This document shows, in pieces, positions 52,436 through 60,447 of a stretch of DNA of 60,447 nt (position 1 is its first letter; every line of letters begins with the position of its first letter). Source of the stretch: Propionibacteriaceae bacterium (GTDB lineage: Bacteria > Actinomycetota > Actinomycetes > Propionibacteriales > Propionibacteriaceae); assembly GCA_030537675.1 (NCBI GenBank), contig JAUNVL010000006.1:1-60447 (forward strand), read 5' to 3'. Position numbers and translations under genes: made by a program. The notes under the pieces were generated by a model. It was not told the DNA's origin. It saw only the letters and a program-made list of their open reading frames with translations, and ran no database searches.

Positions 52436-52465
52436 ATTACACACGTGAAATTCACCTGTCGTCAA
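52436..52465 (-). promoter_or_regulatory. Predicted whiB promoter with palindromic operator
   Basis: On the minus strand, TTGACG (52465-52460) and TGTAAT (52441-52436) are separated by 18 bases, close to a sigma-A consensus. An 11-bp palindrome GTGAAATTCAC (plus-strand sense, 52445-52455) fills the spacer, where a bound repressor would block RNA polymerase. The start codon is about 22 bases downstream of the -10. Confidence 0.6.
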
Positions 52466-52512
52466 GCTCTGCGGCGAGTCGTAGTGAATTTGTCTGTGCT
52501 ATGTGCATACCG

Positions 52513-53121
52513 TCAGCGGCGCTGTCCCTGAGGCCGGGGTGGCCGGATCAACGTGCCTTCAGGATCGTTCTCGTCGCGCCGTGGCCAGGGCGTTGACACC
52601 GATGTCCACGGGGTTCTCAGCGCTGCTGGTTGCGCCATCCCGGCGCTCTTCTGCGGTGACGGGGCCGGCTCCGGAGTGCCCGTCACCGAGCGGCCCACCA
52701 GCGCCGTGCGCGTGGCCGCCACGTCGGCCACCGACCACACCACGAGCGCGATGCCGAGCAGGAGACCAGCCAGGCCAAGGACGGTGGTGCTCCACCCCGG
52801 AGCGCCGTTGTCAGCCGCCGCCACCCACCAGAGGATGGTCAGGACAAGCCGAGCCCCGACGAAGCCCGTGGCACCCGCTGCGGTGACGACCTTGACGAGT
52901 TGACCAGTGCGGGTGGGCGGCAGGAAGGCGGACCACACGACGGCCAGGGAGACGGGCACGAAGGAGGCAGGCCCCAGCAGCGCTGCGACCCCACCCACGT
53001 CGAGGGTGTCGAACGACACGGGGATCAGTGCGCTCAGTTCGAGGAACGCGACGAGGAGCAGCACCACGGGCAGCAGGTGCTGCACACCCCTGGCGAGGCG
53101 CACTGATTTGCCGTTGGTCAT
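52513..53121 (-). CDS. Four-helix membrane protein, unknown function
   Basis: ATG 53121 with GGAGG 6 bases upstream gives 202 residues. Hydrophobic segments include LLPVVLLLVAFLELSALIPV, LLGPASFVPVSLAVVWSAF, GARLVLTILWWVAAA, and VLGLAGLLLGIALVVWSVA; the C-terminal 60 residues are polar, Pro-rich and basic. No family is recognised. It lies between whiB and manC; in mycobacteria I recall fbiA-fbiB in this position. Confidence 0.75.
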   Translation of the reverse strand: MTNGKSVRLARGVQHLLPVVLLLVAFLELSALIPVSFDTLDVGGVAALLGPASFVPVSLAVVWSAFLPPTRTGQLVKVVTAAGATGFVGARLVLTILWWVAAADNGAPGWSTTVLGLAGLLLGIALVVWSVADVAATRTALVGRSVTGTPEPAPSPQKSAGMAQPAALRTPWTSVSTPWPRRDENDPEGTLIRPPRPQGQRR

Positions 53122-53139
53122 CTGAGCCTCCACGCGTGG

Positions 53140-54228
53140 TCAGGCAAACTCTGCCCCGTGCGTGGTTCGCACGAGTTCCACCAGTTCTTTGACGCGTTCG
53201 CTGGCATCCAGCGACGCGACCAGCGTGGAACTGTGGGTGTGGACCACGAGGAGGTCCGAAAGACCCAACCCTGCCACGAGGTGATCCTCGCCGGCCATGT
53301 TGATGAGGATGCAGCCGCTGGAATCCAGCGTTATTGTCAAGCCCTCCCGTGCGTTGCCGTCGGAGTCGGTGGAGAATTGCTCAGCGAGGCTGAGGTAGCC
53401 CCCCACATCGCGCCAGTCCACGTCGAGGGCCACCGCGAGCACGCGCGCGTCCGTGCGCCCGGCAGAGACCGGCTCCATGATGGCGTAGTCCACCGAGGTC
53501 TTCGTGAGCGTCGGGAACACCTCATCCAGCAGGGACGGGTCCGCGATGATGCGGGAGATCTTGGCGGCCGTGTCCGGCAGCAACGCATCGAGTTGCTGCA
53601 GCAAAGTGGCGGCCCGCCACACGAACATGCCGGCATTCCACCAGTACTCACCGCTTGCCAGGTACTTCTCGGCGACGTCCAGTGCCGGCTTCTCCTTGAA
53701 CTCCGCCAGCGCATGCACACCGTCGAAACCCTCCAGGGCTTCGGCCCGGTGAAGGTAGCCGTAGCCGGTGTGGGGTGACGTGGGCACCACACCCATCGTG
53801 ACCAGAGCGTCGGGGTGCACCTGCACCACGTCGAAGGCCTTCTCCACTGTTGCCTGGAACTCGTCCACTGGCTCGATGATCTGGTCCGCCGTGACCATCG
53901 CAACAATGGCGTCGGGGTCACGATCGGCCAACACTGCGGCAGACCAGGCGACGGCGTTCAGCGAATCACGGCCCACTGGCTCACCCAGGATGTTGTCCCT
54001 GGGCAACTCGGGCAGTTGCTCCGCCACGACGTCGGCGTACGTCCTGGAGGTGCAGGTGAGGATCTGGGCGTCGGGGACCAACCCGGCCACCCGCTCGTAG
54101 GCCAGCCGCAGCAGACTCTTGCCCCCGAAGATCTCCAGCAGTTGCTTGGGAGTGCCCTGCCGTGAGAGAGGCCACAATCTGGTGCCGGACCCGCCGGCCA
54201 TGATGACGACGTAACGCATGGCAGACAC
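53140..54228 (-). CDS. manC: Mannose-1-phosphate guanylyltransferase
   Basis: GTG 54228 with GGGGGA 5 bases upstream gives 362 residues; ATG 54219 is the alternative. The enzyme makes GDP-mannose from mannose-1-P and GTP. Signature MAGGSGTRLWPLSRQGTPKQ is at the N terminus, then NILGEPVGRDSLNAVAWSAA, the Mg-binding ADQII region, and FKEKPALDVAEKYL with WNAGMFVWRA. It has no fused isomerase domain. It supplies sugar nucleotide to the glycosyltransferases nearby. Confidence 0.95.
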   Translation of the reverse strand: MSAMRYVVIMAGGSGTRLWPLSRQGTPKQLLEIFGGKSLLRLAYERVAGLVPDAQILTCTSRTYADVVAEQLPELPRDNILGEPVGRDSLNAVAWSAAVLADRDPDAIVAMVTADQIIEPVDEFQATVEKAFDVVQVHPDALVTMGVVPTSPHTGYGYLHRAEALEGFDGVHALAEFKEKPALDVAEKYLASGEYWWNAGMFVWRAATLLQQLDALLPDTAAKISRIIADPSLLDEVFPTLTKTSVDYAIMEPVSAGRTDARVLAVALDVDWRDVGGYLSLAEQFSTDSDGNAREGLTITLDSSGCILINMAGEDHLVAGLGLSDLLVVHTHSSTLVASLDASERVKELVELVRTTHGAEFA

Positions 54229-54271
54229 CGTATCCCCCGCCCGGCCCGGCGGTGGGGGGACCTAGAATCAG

Positions 54272-54940
54272 GTGATGGCCATCTCCGCGCTCCGCCGCCG
54301 CTTGAACGCACTTCCGTCGCAGCCCTTCTTCACGCACTACGAGGGCGACGCACGCATCGAGCTCTCAGCAGTGACGTTCGCCAACTGGGTGGACAAGACC
54401 TGCAACATGCTCGAGGACATGGGCGTGGATGCAGGCGAGGTGGTGCAGCTCGATGTGGCCCGGTCCCACCCCGGGCACTGGGTCACGATGGTGTGGGTCG
54501 CCGCCTGCTGGCAGCGTGGCTGCACGGTCTCGCTCACCGAGGACGACACGGCCGCTCTGGTGGTGCAGGGCCCCGGGTCGCTCAGTGACGGCAGGCTGAC
54601 GGTGGCCTGTTCCCTGCATCCGCTCGGCCTGGGCTTTCCCGTGGTTCCGGCGGGCTGCTCGGACTACGCGGAAGTCCTGGCCCAGCCCGATGACCACGTT
54701 GCCGAGCCCGTCACGCCGGAGAACGTGGCTGTCACCCCGGACGTGACGTTCGAGGATCTCCGGCAGGTCACGCCCCGGGCAGAGCGCCTGCTCGCGACCG
54801 ACCCCGCGCCCGGCTGGCACACGATCCGCGACCTGCTCGTTGCCCCCCTGCTCGGCAACGGCTCGACCGTCGTCGTGGTGGAGGCGACGGAGGAACACAT
54901 CGAGAGAATCAGGGCTCAGGAGCACGCCGAGATCGGCTGA
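54272..54940 (+). CDS. TIGR03089-family protein
   Basis: The 222-residue protein (GTG 54272 or ATG 54275) has the family plan, an AMP-binding-like fold remnant: FFTHYEGDARIELSAVTFAN, WVDKTCNMLEDMGVDAG, VQLDVARSHPGHWVTMVWVA. It lacks the Ser/Thr/Gly-rich ATP loop of active adenylating enzymes, so catalysis is doubtful. In mycobacteria (Rv3268 as I recall) it sits near the LCP gene. Function is unknown; it is divergent from manC. Confidence 0.85.
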   Translation: MMAISALRRRLNALPSQPFFTHYEGDARIELSAVTFANWVDKTCNMLEDMGVDAGEVVQLDVARSHPGHWVTMVWVAACWQRGCTVSLTEDDTAALVVQGPGSLSDGRLTVACSLHPLGLGFPVVPAGCSDYAEVLAQPDDHVAEPVTPENVAVTPDVTFEDLRQVTPRAERLLATDPAPGWHTIRDLLVAPLLGNGSTVVVVEATEEHIERIRAQEHAEIG

Positions 54941-54980
54941 ACAGTCCGCCACGCCCCAACAGCGGCCGCCACCAGCGGAA

Positions 54981-55967
54981 TCAGCCCTCGGGCTTGCCCT
55001 TGATGAAACCGGCACCCCAGCAGATGTGCATGACGGCCAGCACCAACGGCAACCGCACGCGCGCGGCCGGCGGAAGGTCACGCATGCTCGCCGTGGCACC
55101 CACCAGGAACAGGATGTAGACCGCCGGGGCCACCAGCAGCAGCGTCAGGAGTCTGTTGCGGAGACACAGTCCCACCAGGCCACCCGCAGAGCCGACGGCG
55201 AGGCCCGCCACGGCGACGGGTGGCGCCAGGTAGCGCAGCGACAGGGTCTCCGGGTGCCGGCGGGCCACCTCGCGGCGCCATCTCCCGGTGAGGAAGAACT
55301 GCTTGGCCAGCGCCGGGATCGATGAGCGGGGGCGGTAGAGGACTCGCAGGTCAGGCGTGAACCACACCAGGTGCCCGGCCTGGCGCAGACGGTGGTTGAG
55401 CTCCCAGTCCTGGGCGCGGTGCAGGCTTTCGTCGTAGCCGCCCACCGCCTCCAGCGGCTCCCGACGGAACACTCCGAGGAACACGGTCGTGGCGGGACCG
55501 GCCGGGGTGTCGGCGAGGTGGAAGCCGCCCCCGCCCAGACCGACGCGCGAGTTGTACGCGGTGGCGATGGCCTGCTCCAGCGGTGTGCTGCCCTGTGCGT
55601 CCATCAGCCCACCCACGTTGGCGGCCCCGGTGCTCTCCAGCAGGTCGACGGCGAGCGTGATGTAGCCGGGGCTGAGTTCCCCGTGTCCGTCGACCCGGAC
55701 GATGATGTCGTGGCGGGCCTTGGCGATGCCGATGTTCATCCCCGTCGGCGTGTACCCCGAAGGGTTGTCGACCACCGTGATGCGGCGGTCGTTGCTTGCC
55801 AGGTCGTGCGCCACCGCCAAGGTGTCGTCCTCGCTGGGGCCGGCACTGAGGACCACCTCCAGTTCACCGGGGTAGTCCTGTTCGAGCACCCGCTCCACGG
55901 CCGCCCGAAGGTGTCGCTCCTCGTTGCGGATGGGCATGACGACGCTCACGCTCGGATGACCTGGCAC
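54981..55967 (-). CDS. GT2 glycosyltransferase (membrane-anchored, ExoA-like)
   Basis: The 328-residue protein has a GT-A fold: VSVVMPIRNEERHLRAAVER, LEVVLSAGPSEDDTLAVAHD, DIIVRVDGHGELSPGYI with the DxD-type DGH, and acceptor motif DWELNHRLRQAGHLVW. A C-terminal part has about three TMs (VAVAGLAVGSAGGLVGLCL; LLTLLLVAPAVYILFLVG). It probably transfers a sugar to a lipid-linked acceptor at the membrane. It follows the LCP gene on the same strand after 35 bases. Confidence 0.9.
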   Translation of the reverse strand: MPGHPSVSVVMPIRNEERHLRAAVERVLEQDYPGELEVVLSAGPSEDDTLAVAHDLASNDRRITVVDNPSGYTPTGMNIGIAKARHDIIVRVDGHGELSPGYITLAVDLLESTGAANVGGLMDAQGSTPLEQAIATAYNSRVGLGGGGFHLADTPAGPATTVFLGVFRREPLEAVGGYDESLHRAQDWELNHRLRQAGHLVWFTPDLRVLYRPRSSIPALAKQFFLTGRWRREVARRHPETLSLRYLAPPVAVAGLAVGSAGGLVGLCLRNRLLTLLLVAPAVYILFLVGATASMRDLPPAARVRLPLVLAVMHICWGAGFIKGKPEG

Positions 55968-56002
55968 GTGGGGCTCCTATCGGGAGAACTGTGTCCGTCA
56001 AC

Positions 56003-57454
56003 CTAGCTGACGGTGCAGATGGGCGGCGCTTCGGCGTCGTCATCATCGGTGGCTTCCGGCGCGGTTGTCCGTGTGACGTCGGGCACTGGCGCCGCCGATA
56101 CCGGGTCGCCGGTATCACCGGGCGGGGTCGATGACTCCGGTGCTTTCGTGCCCGGGTGGTCCAGTTCATCAGCTGCGGCGATGGCGTCGACGACGGTGGA
56201 CCGGATCAGCGAGAAGTCCGGATCAGCGGTGACGATCAGGGGCGGGGTGAAGTCGATGCTGGCGAGGTCCACCGACTTCGCCTTGAGCGCCAGTTCGACC
56301 AGTTCAGCCACGTGTCCCGCACCCACGTCGGTGACCACGATGTCCTTGCCTGCCTCGGAGAGGTCGACGAATCTCCTGGCGACGAGGGTGGGGTCGAGTT
56401 GCTTGACCATGGCCGACATCACGCACTTCTGTCTGTTCATGCGTTCGTAGTCGCTGGAACCCTCGCGTGAGCGCGCAAACCACAGGGCGTGGTACCCATC
56501 GAGTTGGACGTTCTCACCCGCCTCGATGTACCCGCTCACGGGGCTGGTGCCGCCGCCGATGGGCACGTCGCGCCCGATGTTGAGGGTGATGCCGCCCATG
56601 GCGTCGATGAGTGACTTGAAGCCGCCCATGTCCACCATGGCGTAGTAGTTGATCTCCAGCCCAAGGGTCTCCTCGACAACCTCGCGGGTGGCTTCAAGGC
56701 CGGCTTCCTTCCCGGGATACATCGTGGCGTGGTCCTCTGCCAGCGTGTACACCCCGTTCAGCATGCAGGCGGCGTCCTCGCACCGGAAGCCCTCGGGGTA
56801 CTTGTCGTGCAGCGGGGAGCTTGCAGGGAACGGGGCGCCCTGGAGGTTGCGGGGCAGCCCGAACAGCACCGTACGGCCGGTCTCCGCGTCGATGGAGGCG
56901 ACGTTGATGGAGTCCGGCCGGATGCCCTCACGGTTGGCTGCGGCATCCACGCCGAGCAGCAGGATGTTGTACCGGCCAGCCTTCTTCTTGGAGTCGCCGC
57001 CCCCACGCAGGACCTCGGACACATTGTTGGCCGCGGTGAATGCGTTGGCCGCGACGTTGGTGGCGAATCCTGCTGAGAGCACCAGGACCAGACACGCGGA
57101 TGTCAGGACCAGGCGGGTACCGCGAACCAGCCCCAGAGGGCGGCCGAGGCGCCAGGCGTCCAGCAGCAGCACCGCCCACCCGGCGAACGCGAACCAGGCC
57201 GCCACCCGGAGAGCGGCGGTGATGGGCCCGTTCAACAGCACGGCGAGGGTGGGACCACGAAACAGCCACAACCCCAGGAGGACCAGGATCACCATCATCC
57301 AGACGCCCGCCCAGACGCGCATGGCGATCCGTCCGAGCGCCCGGTTCCCGACCGCCACCTGTGCCGAGCCAGGCACCACTGCAGACATGGTCACGAGGGC
57401 AAGAGCGCGACGGGACCGAACGTGGGATTCGGTGGCCGTACGGTCAGTGGACAC
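56003..57454 (-). CDS. LCP-family protein with multi-TM N terminus
   Basis: The 483-residue protein has a hydrophobic N-terminal region of about four TMs (residues about 15-150) where most LCP proteins have one. The LCP catalytic domain follows: YNILLLGVDAAANREGIRPD, NVASIDAETGRTVLFGLPRN, an insert with two Cys (FRCEDAACMLNG), INYYAMVDMGGFKSLIDAMG and ALWFARSREGSSDYERMNRQ with conserved Arg. LCP enzymes attach glycopolymers from lipid carriers to peptidoglycan. A Thr/Pro/Asp-rich tail ends the protein. Confidence 0.92.
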   Translation of the reverse strand: MSTDRTATESHVRSRRALALVTMSAVVPGSAQVAVGNRALGRIAMRVWAGVWMMVILVLLGLWLFRGPTLAVLLNGPITAALRVAAWFAFAGWAVLLLDAWRLGRPLGLVRGTRLVLTSACLVLVLSAGFATNVAANAFTAANNVSEVLRGGGDSKKKAGRYNILLLGVDAAANREGIRPDSINVASIDAETGRTVLFGLPRNLQGAPFPASSPLHDKYPEGFRCEDAACMLNGVYTLAEDHATMYPGKEAGLEATREVVEETLGLEINYYAMVDMGGFKSLIDAMGGITLNIGRDVPIGGGTSPVSGYIEAGENVQLDGYHALWFARSREGSSDYERMNRQKCVMSAMVKQLDPTLVARRFVDLSEAGKDIVVTDVGAGHVAELVELALKAKSVDLASIDFTPPLIVTADPDFSLIRSTVVDAIAAADELDHPGTKAPESSTPPGDTGDPVSAAPVPDVTRTTAPEATDDDDAEAPPICTVS

Positions 57455-57603
57455 AACAAGCTCCTGAAGATGGGGTGCCCTACAGAGTGCCCTTCCCGGA
57501 CGCCGTGGAAAACGTGACGCGCCGACAGGTGCCCAATTGGTCCGGAAGGCGGCGGTTGGAACTGCGCAGGTACTGTTGACGGGTCACCAGGGGAGGGAGG
57601 CAC

Positions 57604-58803
57604 ATGTCGAACGGTCGCCGCGACGATGATCTGGAATGGCTCTACCGCCAGGAGGAGGAGGCCGAGCAGACGCGAGTCCTCTCCGCTGCCGAACTGGCAT
57701 CGCTGCAGGGCACCGCAGCAGCAGCACCGCAGCGCAGACCTGTTCCGGCCGCAGCAGCGCCCCCTGCACCACAGCAACAATTCTCGCCGCAGCCACGCGC
57801 CACGAGGTCCGGAGGCAACAGGCCACCGCCACGCACGCGCCGCGGCCGCCGTCGCCACCCCATCCGCAACACCATCCTGGTGTTGGCGTTGGCCTGGGTG
57901 CTTTTCATGGTGGGCACGCCCCTGTTTGCGCTGACTCGGGGCACGGTCGTGGACGCGGCACCCGCAGGCGAGCGTCCGCCGGAGCAACCCGGCCGCACGA
58001 TGCTGCTGGTGGGTTCGGACGCGCGCGAGGACATGACGCCGGAGGAACGCTCAAGGCTGCGGACAGGCAGCACTGACGGCCGCCGCACCGACACCATGTT
58101 GCTGCTCTACATCCCACCGTCCGGGAACTCCGCCCTCGTGTCGCTCCCCCGCGACTCGCTGGTCGCCATTCCCGGGCACAAGAAGAACAAGCTCAACGCG
58201 GCATACGCCATCGGTGGAGCCCCCCTGCTCGTCGAAACGGTGGAGCAGAGCACGGGCGTGCGTGTCGACGGATATCTGGAGATCGGATTCCTGGGACTCG
58301 TGGACATGGTCGACGCCGTCGGCGGCATCGAGGTGTGTCCCCCCAATCCCATGAAGGATGAGGATGCCCACATCGACATCCCCGCCGGTTGCCAGAACAT
58401 CGACGGCGTGACGGCACTGGGCTACGTCCGGATGCGCAAATCCGATCCCCGCGGAGATCTGGGACGCATCGAGCGGCAGCGCGAGGTCATCGCCCTGGTG
58501 ATGCGGGAGGCCACCCACCCTCTGAACATCCTCAACCCGTTCACCTATTGGAAGCTCAACATGGCGCTGGCCCGGTCAGTGGCCCGCAGCGAGGAAACCG
58601 GACTCGTGGCCCTCGGCTCCGTCGGGCTCGGCCTCTTCCAGACGGCGACCGGTTCCGGTCTCAGCCTGACGGTCCCCATTTCCGACGCCAACGCCTCCAC
58701 GAGCGTAGGATCTGCCATCATCTGGGACGAAAAGGCGAGCCAGCAGATGTTCGATGCCATCGCCACGGGTGACGTCGCCACCTTGGAGAAGTTCCAGGGC
58801 TGA
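57604..58803 (+). CDS. LCP-family cell-wall glycopolymer ligase
   Basis: The 399-residue protein has a cytoplasmic Gln/Pro/Arg-rich N terminus and one TM at about 82-104 (TILVLALAWVLFMVGTPLFA). The LCP domain follows: TMLLVGSDAREDMTPEERSR, RRTDTMLLLYIPPSGNSALV, SLPRDSLVAIPGHKKNKLNA, YLEIGFLGLVDMVDAVGGIE and the VRMRKSDPRGDLGRIERQRE segment with the catalytic Arg pair. AGGGAGG precedes the ATG by 4 bases. It is divergent from the other LCP gene, so the two share a promoter region. Confidence 0.95.
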   Translation: MSNGRRDDDLEWLYRQEEEAEQTRVLSAAELASLQGTAAAAPQRRPVPAAAAPPAPQQQFSPQPRATRSGGNRPPPRTRRGRRRHPIRNTILVLALAWVLFMVGTPLFALTRGTVVDAAPAGERPPEQPGRTMLLVGSDAREDMTPEERSRLRTGSTDGRRTDTMLLLYIPPSGNSALVSLPRDSLVAIPGHKKNKLNAAYAIGGAPLLVETVEQSTGVRVDGYLEIGFLGLVDMVDAVGGIEVCPPNPMKDEDAHIDIPAGCQNIDGVTALGYVRMRKSDPRGDLGRIERQREVIALVMREATHPLNILNPFTYWKLNMALARSVARSEETGLVALGSVGLGLFQTATGSGLSLTVPISDANASTSVGSAIIWDEKASQQMFDAIATGDVATLEKFQG

Positions 58804-58805
58804 GG

Positions 58806-59309
58806 TCAGTCCTGTTGGGCGGCGTCGCGGACCACAGCACCCTTGGCGTGTGCCGCATCCCGCAGGGCGTCCTGGAACGTCAGCATCCGCTCACGCAGGG
58901 CCACGTCGGAGGCGGCAAGGATCCTGACCGCGAGCAGGCCGGCGTTGCGGGCATTGTCGATGGCGACGGTGGCCACAGGAACCCCGGCCGGCATCTGCAC
59001 GATGGACAGCAGTGAATCGAGGCCGTCCAGCCGCTTCAGCGCCACGGGCACACCGATGACCGGCAGTGGTGTGAGCGCCGCGAGCATGCCCGGCAGGTGC
59101 GCCGCTCCCCCGGCGCCGGCGATGATCACCCTGATGCCGCGCCCGTGGGCGGCGTGACCGAACTGCAGCATCTCCTGTGGCATGCGGTGCGCGGAGATCA
59201 CATCGGCCTCGAAGGCGACGTCGAATTCCGACAGGGCATCGGCGGCGGCGCGCATGACGGGCCAGTCGGAATCCGAACCCATGACGATCGAGACGAGTGG
59301 TTCAGGCAT
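58806..59309 (-). CDS. purE: N5-carboxyaminoimidazole ribonucleotide mutase
   Basis: The 167-residue class I PurE converts N5-CAIR to CAIR in purine synthesis. Motifs are [80 protein letters not shown] and the Ala/Asn-rich [13 protein letters not shown]. It overlaps the purK end by 8 bases and converges with the LCP gene 2 bases away. Confidence 0.97.
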   Translation of the reverse strand: MPEPLVSIVMGSDSDWPVMRAAADALSEFDVAFEADVISAHRMPQEMLQFGHAAHGRGIRVIIAGAGGAAHLPGMLAALTPLPVIGVPVALKRLDGLDSLLSIVQMPAGVPVATVAIDNARNAGLLAVRILAASDVALRERMLTFQDALRDAAHAKGAVVRDAAQQD

Positions 59310-60447
59310 GAGGGTCCCCCATCAGGTAGCGAGCGGCGTGGCGGGCGCGGCGCAGGGCCACCTCCAGGTCGTGGTCGCAGGCCGTGACGTGGCCCACCTT
59401 CCGGCCGGCGCGCACGTCCTTGCCGTAGAGGTGCACGGCAATGGCGCGGTCTCGGGCGAAGACGTGTTGCAGTGCGCCGGTCAGGTCCGGCTCGCTGCCG
59501 CCCAGCACGTTGGTCATGACCACGTGTGGTGCGCGGAGATCCGGCGCACCCAGGGGAAGGTCGAGGACGGCTCGCAGGTGGTTCTCGAACTGGCTGGTGA
59601 CGGCGCCGTCGATGCTCCAGTGGCCGGTGTTGTGGGGTCGCATCGCCAGTTCGTTGACCACCACGCGGCCTGACGCCGAGGCCATGAGCTCCACGGCCAA
59701 CACCCCGACCACCCCCAGCTCGCCCGCGATCCGCAGCGCCATGGCCTGCAGTTCCGAGGCCTGGTCCTCAGCCAGGCCAGGTGCCGGTGTGATGGTCTCG
59801 ACGCACACGCCGTCGGTCTGCGTGGTCTCGCTGATGGGGTAGGCCACCGCCTGACCGGACGGAGAACGGACGACGATGGCGGAGAGTTCGCGGGTGAAGT
59901 CGATGAACTCCTCGGCCACGATCACCACCTCCTCACCGGCGGAGGTCTCGGGCTTGGCGGCGAAGGGTTCCTCCACCTCGTGGCTGCCATCCAGCTTCCA
60001 CACGCCCTTGCCGTCGTAGCCGCCGCGGGACGTCTTGGCGATGATCGGCCACCCGATGCGATCCCCGAATGCGGCCAGTTCCGCCGGGGTGCGGCAGACG
60101 GCGAACTGCGGGCAGGGGATGCCCATCGAGGTGAGGCGTTCCCGCATCAGCGCCTTGTCCTGTGCGTGGGACAGCGCGTCGGGTCCGGGCCGCACCTCCA
60201 CGGCGTCGGCGAGCAGGCGCAGGTGCCGTGTGGGGACGTGCTCGTGGTCGAACGTGAGGACGTCCACCTCGTCCGCGAAGCGGGACAGCACGTCCAGTTC
60301 GTTGTAATCGCCGATGACGGTGGTGGCGATGACCTGGGCGGCAGAGGTACCCGGCGCCTCGGACAGGAGGTGCACGTCGATGCCCAGCGCAATTCCTGCC
60401 TGGTGCATCATGCGGGCAAGCTGCCCACCTCCGACAATTCCCACCCT
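59302..60447 (-). CDS. purK: N5-carboxyaminoimidazole ribonucleotide synthase (5' end outside the window)
   Basis: At least 381 residues of an ATP-grasp enzyme that carboxylates AIR with bicarbonate. The first visible residues read [20 protein letters not shown], so the true start lies just beyond the right edge. ATP-grasp features are [80 protein letters not shown] and a C-terminal [18 protein letters not shown]. It pairs with purE. Confidence 0.95.
   Translation of the reverse strand, partial: RVGIVGGGQLARMMHQAGIALGIDVHLLSEAPGTSAAQVIATTVIGDYNELDVLSRFADEVDVLTFDHEHVPTRHLRLLADAVEVRPGPDALSHAQDKALMRERLTSMGIPCPQFAVCRTPAELAAFGDRIGWPIIAKTSRGGYDGKGVWKLDGSHEVEEPFAAKPETSAGEEVVIVAEEFIDFTRELSAIVVRSPSGQAVAYPISETTQTDGVCVETITPAPGLAEDQASELQAMALRIAGELGVVGVLAVELMASASGRVVVNELAMRPHNTGHWSIDGAVTSQFENHLRAVLDLPLGAPDLRAPHVVMTNVLGGSEPDLTGALQHVFARDRAIAVHLYGKDVRAGRKVGHVTACDHDLEVALRRARHAARYLMGDPHA

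Overview
The window is high-GC actinobacterial DNA. The gene content fits a Propionibacteriaceae-like member of the Propionibacteriales: a WhiB regulator, two LytR-CpsA-Psr proteins, DUF3039, DUF3499, DUF5719, DUF2017-clpS, a TIGR03089 protein and the thyA-folA pair. The genus is inference only. The window has two parts: an accessory region (about 1-20887) and a conserved chromosomal backbone (about 21364 to the end). A tRNA-Leu(UAG) gene sits at the junction, with its 3' end facing the accessory side.

Accessory region. It is littered with broken mobile elements: IS110, two direct copies of an IS30 3' end, an IS21 istA/istB pair with a tyrosine-recombinase fragment inside it, a Tn3 tnpA scrap, two IS3 3' ends and an IS630 scrap. 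Between them lie possibly functional cassettes. (i) An ECF sigma factor (SigE-like family) is translationally coupled to a membrane-anchored probable anti-sigma factor, and the pair is bracketed by the IS30 repeats. (ii) A secreted S1-type serine protease and a lipoprotein are flanked by two paralogous minus-strand genes carrying a W-R-T-x-C / C-R repeat; both paralogues are damaged at the N terminus. (iii) A small secreted two-cysteine protein is followed by an overlapping ABC ATPase and an FtsX-like permease, in a bacteriocin-system-like order. (iv) A roughly 2,170-residue secreted RHS/YD-repeat protein has a basic, His-rich C-terminal tip and is followed 5 nt later by a small acidic ORF that looks like its immunity gene.

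Backbone. Reading left to right: dinB, a LOG-family gene, two paralogous single-pass membrane proteins and an unknown helical protein; then folA-thyA-rdgB-rph, a small zinc protein, murI, a four-TM protein, DUF2017 and clpS (all minus), and divergent pncB. Next come malQ, a DUF2510-RDD membrane protein, a Ser/Thr kinase, an MFS exporter, DUF3039, ahcY, aroQ and a CDF transporter. The last block is a cell-envelope and mannose cluster: SIS protein, Trm112-like protein, manB-type phosphomannomutase, DUF3499, Zincin-like protein, DUF5719, a large GT2, whiB, manC, TIGR03089, a second GT2 and two LCP proteins, ending in purE-purK. From memory this resembles the mycobacterial sahH-pmmA-whiB2-manB-LCP-purEK region. 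A histidine kinase/response regulator pair plus a DUF554 gene interrupts that block, with truncated remnants at its left edge.

The best candidates for something new are the RHS toxin/immunity pair, the small secreted protein with its ABC system, and the WRTxC-repeat paralogues around the protease. No CRISPR array, rRNA or replication origin was seen.
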